From Ariolimax columbianus (lineage: Eukaryota; Mollusca; Gastropoda; Stylommatophora; Arionidae), in the NCBI GenBank assembly GCA_036924085.1, contig JAVGWX010000008.1, positions 50,699,019 through 50,763,018 of the forward strand: a DNA stretch of 64,000 nt. The letters run 5' to 3'. The position numbers and the translations under genes are program-made. Under the pieces are notes generated by a model, which was not told the DNA's origin, did not search any database, and saw only the letters and a list, made by a program, of their open reading frames with translations. Of this stretch, positions 31,946-40,900 are shown one piece after another. Numbering within the stretch: position 1 is the stretch's first letter; every line of letters begins with the position of its first letter.

Positions 31946-34900
31946 AACACTTTCATAGAACAGATAGATAGACATGAACTCTTGTGCAACACGTAGTCAG
32001 ATCGTGCTACGAGAAGCCATGTTATTTATGTGGAATAATGTATGTGAATCTATCATGGCCATAATCCGTTCAGAGTTTTGGGTGCGTGCCAAGAAGCATT
32101 AGTTAAAAACCTCACGTTGTTGCACAGGTATGCGACAAATCTAGAATCATGTGAAGGATTGCATATTGTCGTGGTACTTTCAGAAACAAGAAAGTATTTG
32201 AATGTATATGTTATTATCTGATCTTCTTATTGCTTGTTACGAAGCATGGTGGCGCCACTGCGGTTGACCCCTTTTTATGTTGAAGCCAGAGAGCACTGTG
32301 TTTTTTTCAGTAGAGATTTATGTAGTAGAAATTCATGAAAAAGCAAAGCCATGCCGTTATGGGATGCAAATATAAAACATGCGTGCTGAAGTTGGATGCA
32401 CTCGGTCATTAGGACGCAGAACACAGTACAACATTTTCCCCTTACACAATCATGGTGATTGATGATGGGATATAAATTATGGATTGTGAGTAAAAAAGAC
32501 ATTCTAACATTACACAAAACGTATATTTAATAATAATTTACCCATTTCTCCATGTTTCGATAGCCCAAAAGTGCATTTAGTTTACGTTAACCAACTTTTA
32601 TGAAAGCCTGATTCCAGCTGTTTGTTGTTTTTGTTGTTGTTGAATGCCCACAATGAGTAGGATTACTGTTTTTCGGCGCTCTGAAATGGACGTTTAGTGG
32701 CGAGCTGTAGCTTTTCTTCCATCCCGAGCGTGCGGATGAAAGTTGAAAGGTGTCCTCCATGCGGTTGTGCTACTGCTGGCTTCATCTCCGTATCGCTCAC
32801 TAATACGGAGATCAAGTCAATTGCAGTGCGGTTACATATAAACTGTTTCTACATAATGAGACTACCAACCCCATGCAGAACCCTCTTACGGCATGCAAGG
32901 AAGGAAAGTAAAGTAAAGTAACCCATAGCATTACTGCCGTAGAGGTGTGATGTGTTAGCGAATTCACATTTCAAATGCTCGGCTATATGAGGGCGCTTTT
33001 ACTTCCCGGGCTGAACCGGTACCCATTTAAGGCTGGGTCGACCCGGGAGTCATTGCGGTCTAAACAAACATTACCGCCTCAACTGAGGAATGAGCCCAGA
33101 ACCACTCAGATGCCAATACAATGCGCTAACCACTGCGCTACGTGGCTCCCAAGGAAGGAAACAGTATGCATATTCATCCAGAATGAGTCACTTCACTGCA
33201 TATTTCAAAATGTACAAGAATATTACGCACCAGTTCCAGTAACAGTTGGCAGCGCTCTGTTTTAATAGTTGAACTGGTAGTGGAAGGTCGCATAGAAACG
33301 CCGTAAATGCACTCCCTGTGAGGTTTTCCAGACATACGACATGATCTGAGCACATTAGCTAGCATTTCTCCCCACTCGCTCTAACGATCACAGGTGTTTA
33401 CGGTTAACGCCCCCGTTTACAGATGCGAGAACTGACACACTCTAGGGTTGGCGTTAAAGTGCGCGGAAAAGAACGATGCGCGGAAAAGTACAGTACGTAC
33501 TCTTGCGTGTCACCAAGACAAGTCAGGTGTACTTTGAGCTGGAAAACCGTATGGTCTTAAAACATGTTGTTACTTGACGGCAAATGCAGGTGATGGCGTC
33601 CAATTTGAGCAAGTGAGAAAAATTGTGGGGTTTCAGGTGTATACCTTGTTTTCAACAGGTAAACTGATAAAGATCGTGACACAGCGGGTGTTGCTATTGG
33701 GGATGAAGTGGTAGAGACGTAATTTTGCTCAGCCTCGGTTGTCTTATAGGAAGTGCGACTGCTTCTCATCCTTGCTGCATTTCCTTTCTTAACAAATATG
33801 TCTGGTAACAATTTACAACTGGGCAGACTGCAGCGTTTTGATTTTGGAGGTTTCAAGTGAACCCAATACTTTATCATCGAGAAGCCAGCGCTCTAACCAC
33901 ACAGGCGATACAAGCATATTGTATAGGTGCAGATCCGGTACTAGTCGCTTTGTTGTTGTTTGTTAATGCCCACAATGAGTAGGTTACTCTTTTGTGCGCC
34001 CTGAAAAAGACGTTACGTGGCGGGTTGCAGTAGCTTTCCCCACACCCCGAACGTGCAGATGAAGGTGAACCGGGGTTTTCCAGGCCGGTTGTGTTATGCT
34101 TGGCTTCATCTGCTTGGCACTCACTACTACGGAGATCACGTCGATCCCTCGCCTCGTTATCCATGAAAACCGCGCGTTTACAGGGAGGGCTACTAGGAAG
34201 CCGAGGTGAGAGTCTTGTCCAGTGTTTTACCTGACCCTGACTAACATGTCTGGTCAGTATATTTTGCCCGACCAGACGTTAGTCTCTTCCTCTCCCCCCC
34301 CACACCCTATTAGTAGCCTTGTAAACAACAGCAACGTGGGAATGAGTAAGCAGTTAAGAGAACATGTACGGTTCATTTGGTGGCAGTCTCACAAGGTACA
34401 CGCTTCTAATCTCGGGCCTCACCTGTCGTGCGTTCACGTTTGTTGACTTTGAGCACCGGCCAGCGTCAGTGAGTGCAGTCGTAGGCTCGAACGTGAAAAC
34501 ATCAAAAGAATAGGGGGTGTAAGAGGAATGCAGCTTTTAGGTCACAGGGTACCCTTGTACAGGTAGATTCTGGTACAGGTAGATTCTGCTGCGTGTACAC
34601 AAGCCAAAGTTTGCTCAGGACGTGAGAGCGAGGTTGACATAACATTTCATACACACACACAAACACAACATTTAGGTACTATACTTCAGTGAACAGAGAC
34701 ATTGTGTCTGGTTTGAAACACACAGAAACAGTTTGCATCACTGAAACACAAGCATAGGTACACATACGCACACACGCATCCAAGCACTGGCACTGGTTAA
34801 TACGTCTGATATCGCCCAAAGGACTACGGGATGGGTGGAAAGTAGCGTGCCTCCACCAGCAAAATACAGAGAGGCAAACCTTTACCCGACAAAAATTATG

Positions 34901-37900
34901 TGTTTTACAACGTCTTTTATAATACGATTATCATTTCGTGTGCCTTTTCACTTGACAAAATTTAAATGTACAACTGCTTGCCCATACCCATACCATGACA
35001 TGACCTCTATACGAGTGAAATTTAAATTTCAACCTCTGACCTCTCTAGTCACGTGATATCGCGCATATCCAGACCGTGATACACAGGCTTGGCCGGTGAG
35101 TCACTCCCCAGGGTTTCCCCATTTCTTCCACCGCTGACACTAAGTCATGTGGGATTTTGATGCTTGGCTGAAGCTAATAACGAATGCCCTTACCTCAGCT
35201 CCTGTGATGACTTAAGCCTTGAGTTCTTATTTCCCTCGAACAAGGATATCCTGAAAGCTGAGATCATTTTTCATGCTGTCTTTAGGGCCCGGCCGAAGCA
35301 CACAGTTTTTGATATCCTAGTAGACACGGCGTTTCTCCGTAAAATTATTGCGGCTCAAGTGTCAAGTACTTTAGCCCCTTATATAAACAGTGGTAACGGA
35401 CGTATGCTCGTCTTCAACTAGGAAAATTCAAAGTGGGAATTTATCGTTTGGGGTTTGAGTTTATTCTAAGGATTGTTGTGTGGGCTGAATTCGTTTTGAT
35501 TGCGACGACACATTTCAAACACTTACTACGACTAGCAATGTAAGTTTGCATTTAAGTTTTCTCTTTGTTTAGTTTCAATGTTCATTGTTGAAGATATTTC
35601 TAAGAGGGTCGCCCTCTGCAGGAGCTGCTTTTAGTATTCCTTTTTGATTGTTGAGTTAAAAGTAATCATTAGTTTTGTATAAGGTGCGCCACTTTCAACC
35701 AAATAGACGATATAGTACTTTAGGCTATAACAGAGTGGTTTTTTTTTGTTTGTTCTGTAATTAGTTTGCCTTTCTTATTGGCAAAAGCACACCACTTTCA
35801 ACCTCAGACGCGTAGTCTTTTAGGTTGTATCAAGGCTTGCTTGCCATCGTGTTTGTGTGTGTGCGTCTGTATGTACTGATCATAACGGTCCTCTTACTCT
35901 CAAGTTGGAGGACAGGGCGATCATTACAGTTATCTCTCTTGCAAGAAGTCTGCGGAATAATAATGTGCTCTTGTAAAAGCAATCAATGTCTGAGGTTCTT
36001 GCTTTTATATAATGCGGTTCCTAGCCCCATTGACAACAATGTTTAGTCATCTTTTACGACATGCTTAGCATAGTGCAGCGGGCATATTTCTTCCTCCTCA
36101 ATAAGGAGATTCACTTTGAAAATCAGATAGTAGTATGCTACAAGAAATTAGTCTGCAATTAAGTTAAACTATTGAGTAGGGATTGTTACAAGATTAACAC
36201 CACAGATGTTTGAGCACTCAATAAAATAGATGCAGCTGAACATAAAGCTAACATCTTTACCGCAAAATTGAGCTGGAATAAGAAAGAACACCTTGAATTT
36301 TCAGTTAATGTTTTGTTAAACTTCCATTTATTTACTAAATCGTTTGCAATTTTCTGCTTCCAGGACAAAGGGAGTAACTATCGGTGAAACGGTACAAAAG
36401 GTTGTGTGGCAAGCTTTGGAGCAGGGGCGTTTGATTTGTGGGGTCCAGGATTGTGCTCACCAGCTGGAAATGTAAGTATGCGCTCCTTTTTTTTAGAAAA
36501 ATTAGTCAAAACTAGTACTACACCAATCTATAAACCTTAGATTTAATGTTTTATTTATTTACTGCACCTTCGTCCGTTCATTTGTTGGTCTTCTTCTAAG
36601 TGTCGTTTGGAGATGCCGTTTTATCTGTGAGGACAGGAGTGTAGGTTTGTTGCTTTTAAGCGTGTGATGTGGTAGGATTTATTTTATTTCGCCCATAAAT
36701 AGAAAGGACTAAAAAAGGACATCTTGGGAGTTTCGGGGCACAGATTGACGGGTCAAGGCCACTTCAATATCCAGGCAGGTGGATGTTTTATAGTCTCAGG
36801 GAGAGAAAAGAACGGATATGGCGGAGTTGGGGTTTTTTCCTTTGACAAAGGTCGCCTGCATCATTGCTCGGTTACAGCTCCATCATTGCTCGGTTACAGC
36901 TCCATCATTGCTCGGTTACAGCTCCATCATTGCTCGGTTACAGCTCCATCATTGCTCGGTTACAGCTCCATCAATGCTCGTATCCTTACCATCAGGTTGA
37001 AGAGGAAAAGAAGAAACATTACTATAATAGAGTTTTACGAACTGACATGAGCAGCAGAGGATGAAGAAATATATGGGTTCATATATGTTGTTGTTGTCCA
37101 CAATGAGTTAAGTTTAATCTTTTTGTGTGCCCTAGAAAGAGCGTTGAATGACAGGTTGTAGTAGCTTTCCTCACACCCCAATGGTGTTGATGAAGGTGGA
37201 CGGCGGTCCTCCAGGTGGCTGTGATATGCTTCGCTTCATCTTTGTGACGCTCACTACTACGGTGATCACGTCGATCCACATCTCGTCAGCCAGATTGCCT
37301 TGAAAACAGCCTGTGTTTCCAGAGAACGCTACATGGAAGAAAGGCAGTGGTCTTTGATCAGTATTGCGCCTTGAAGTTATTATTTATGTGCAGAGGTACA
37401 TTCTGCAGGAAGCTAGAGACATCATCAAAACAAATTGCCACAAAAACCACCGCCAATGCAGAAACAGTTAAAGCGCCTTAACAGTAGCTGTAGCCTTATA
37501 CTCCCACTGGAGTGAAAAAGATGGGCAGGAAGAAGTAGAAGAGGTACATTTATCACAAGGTCAGCCGTGACGTAAACAGTAAGGTCACGATTTGGCTGCT
37601 CGTTGACAATCCGGGTTATCACTAAGTGTCAGGGCGTACAGCCGGAACTGAAAAAAGGAATGTCCTCGATAGCGTATCCGGGTCTATTGTTTGCTTTCAG
37701 AGATGTTTTCTTCAAAACGTGTTTTCAATTAATAATGTATCCGGGTAGTGTAGATGTAAAAAGTAAGTAGCAGGCCCTATCCATAACTTCGCTTTTTACA
37801 ACCTATTTGGCTGTTAAAAGTTTCTTGGCAAGCTGCACACTACGGAACCGTACTGCACGTACGGTAGGTTGCCATTACTTTCCGTACGTGGAGGGGGAGG

Positions 37901-40900
37901 GGGGGGGGCATGTCTGCCAGACTTGACACCAGCGTGATTCGAACCTGGTGTCTTGGGATTGTGAAACGGGGGCTTCACCCCTAGGCCACGTAGCATTTGA
38001 ATTTACAAGGGGTTCGCTAAAACATATATCAAGGTGCTGTTGTTTTCATACATTATCACTTTCGTCATTTTTTTTATCTGCAGAGATCCGTACAACACCA
38101 TGTTGTGTATTCTTCCAGTTGACACAGTGACATCACGAGACGTGTCCGCGCATATCAATCACATGCTGATTGAGGCCTTCTGTAGAGAGTACGACATACG
38201 CTTGATCAAGGTAAGATGCCACTCTATGTGCATACACAAACATTCACTGCATAAACATAGGGGGAGGCGCCAAGAAGTAACAGGGGAGTAATCGGGACCA
38301 AAGTGGCAGCAGAGAATGAGCTGACAGCAGTCAGGGGCTCATATCTGACTGTTTGCATCAGGGTCAGTGAACCATAACTGACCAAGATCCTATTCCACCT
38401 CAAAGTGGCGTCTCTGGAAACAGACTGCAACCATGCAGCCTGACTTCGAGATTAGGGATCGAAGAGAGAAAGCAAGCCGGTTCCAAAGATGCCATGATAA
38501 AATCAGATGTGCCGGGCCGAAAGGCGCAGATATCACATCTTCGCTGTAAACTGCTATGCAACAACACAAATGTTCTTCGAAAGGATGAACGCCGAAGAAG
38601 AAGAAGATACTGTATATTACGGTGATTTAAAAAAAATATGGTAACGTTTTTTTTACTCCCATTCGTACAAATGCAACAGTAGTAGATGTTTTTAAAACAA
38701 ACACGAAACTACCACCAAACGTAGAGTAAGCCATGTTTTTATGAAGCAGATATAAAGCAACTTTAAAAAAAATGTATCGTTTTCGTATCAAACAGCACAA
38801 TAGACCAGGAAGTGGACGTTTCAGTCTGAAGCCGGATTGAAACTACTGTTAAGTGTTCTCCGGTGAAACAAATTATACACCAGAACAGCAAAGTTATTTG
38901 TCTAAAGATAAAGATAATCACGGCAACTGAACTGTCCTTGAATTAGACTGACATTATATTCGATAACAAATACCTGCTGTATAGTCAAAAGCTCCGAATG
39001 AGCCAAGAAGGAATCACTTCAACATCACGTAGTACACATTTATACTGCAGTTGTTCATTGTTATCTTTATAGATGTCAAAATCATCGCGCCTTTACTACA
39101 CATACCCAATTTGTTCTATCTCGTTCGACAGGCTAACCGCTGCACTACAGTTGCTCCAATATATCTGCAAGCAGAAAATAATTCCATGGCATAGGAATAG
39201 TATAATGAAATGTGTTGCACACACATTTTCTGATAATTAACTATGAAATATTTGGAAACTTGTCCCTTAATTCACCCCATATTTTTAGTACGTGAATAAT
39301 ATTTAAATAGTATATATTCTTCTGCGGTGTTCGTCCTAAGTAAGACATTGTGTTCAAATTTACAGCGAGACTGTCATAAATGCACTTCCTGCTACCGACA
39401 CCCGAATTCGGCTGTCTTTTTCGAGTAACTGGTTTGCCTTCCCACCGCTATCCATATTCCTTGGCCAGACTACATTAGTGAATAGCGCAGCCTGATTCCA
39501 GTGCTGCCACCTGGAGGCGGAATAGGGTTTTGATCAGCTATGGTTTACTGACCCTAAATGCAAACAGCCATCTAGGAAGTGATGGCTGTTGACAGCTCAA
39601 TCGCTGCTGCATCTTGGCCCCAAATAGTGTATTATTCCGCAGGTCGATAGAGGTAGTATTAATATAATCTTACTAGTAATTATTATGGGGAAAACAGTTT
39701 CTTGAACTTGTAGGCCGTATTGGTGTTAAATATATATATATATATATATTATATGCTCCCGCCGAGCAAATATAAACATACATTTCATCATTTATTATTT
39801 TTCTATAGGGACTGACATTGTACCCTAATATGCATGTCGTAAAAGACAACTTAACAAGGTTGTCAATGAGGTTAGCAAACCTCAGCATGAGAAACTAAGT
39901 GCAAAAAAAAACGATCGTGCAAGAAGCACATTCGCACTTAACCTAGTCATCCCTAAAGAGGTTAGCCAACTGTAGTGGTGGCTCCGTGCTCCTTTTGGGG
40001 TGAAATGGGTTAATCATTACAAAAATAATGATCTGCATGCTGCAAAGATAAAGTTGTCTGGCTGATGTAACTTATGAGGTAAAAGTCTGTAAGCTTATAC
40101 CTTAGCCAAATTGATCGTTCTAAAACGGAATTTATCCTTCATAAATATTCCTAAAGTCATATTCGCCACAGAAACGCATCAACTTAGGTTTTATAGAGGG
40201 TAATCGGCTTATCAACTTTATAATAATATACAGATTGATAAAATTCTCGTTTGGGTGTCAGATGGAAAACAAGGATGGGCTAGAAAGAATGAATGTTTTC
40301 CTGGTTACTTTAGCTGTCTACACTCACGATAATGCCATATTTAGCATCTGTCAGAATCATCAATTATCTTCTTAATTATGCGCTACCGATAAATGCGAAA
40401 ATTGAAAAGTTGTTTGGAAACACGTGTTTCTATGGCACGTGAGGTGAAACGTGCAGTGAGTAATCGTGATCTGCTCACATTGTTACGCTCATGTTTACTA
40501 GAACAGGATTTTGTGAGTAGGTGGTTGTGAGGATTACCAAGTCGGTCTGACTCTCAGGACGTACGCAAATTCATATGACGTAAACACATTTTGAATCATT
40601 CAAATACACATGACTCACAGTGGCGTAAACCTTTGTCCGGGTTAAAATGGCACCGTGGAATCTAACGGACCCGGTCTCTTTTGAAAGGGAGATCTGGAAA
40701 GGATCGTCGTTTACAATATGGTTGTATTATATAAATAGCACACAACCAGAGGCACACGATATAGGCGTGGCCACAGATTAAGTCACACCATTTTTGGCAG
40801 GACAATTCCAAATGTGTCGGCACTCATGCGACACTAGCGAGCAGTTAAATTAGTCATATGTTGTTCATCAGGTTGGAAGTAAAGCTCAGCATTACTTGTC

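Larger units (their letters stand above)
29291..36363 (+). other. Gadd45 intron 1, ~7.1 kb
   Basis: Phase 2 intron filled with family A, B, C and D repeats, an (AT)n tract and a G-run, listed separately. Stretches 29291-30430, 31045-31870, 31944-32610, 33150-33945, 34310-34640 and 34890-35770 show no recognised element. The 85-codon frame at 35164-35421 has no known domain. Confidence 0.85.
36472..38083 (+). other. Gadd45 intron 2, ~1.6 kb
   Basis: Phase 2 intron holding a 22-bp repeat, a family B copy and a minus-strand SINE. The remainder (36481-36850, 37362-37825) shows nothing recognisable. Confidence 0.85.
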
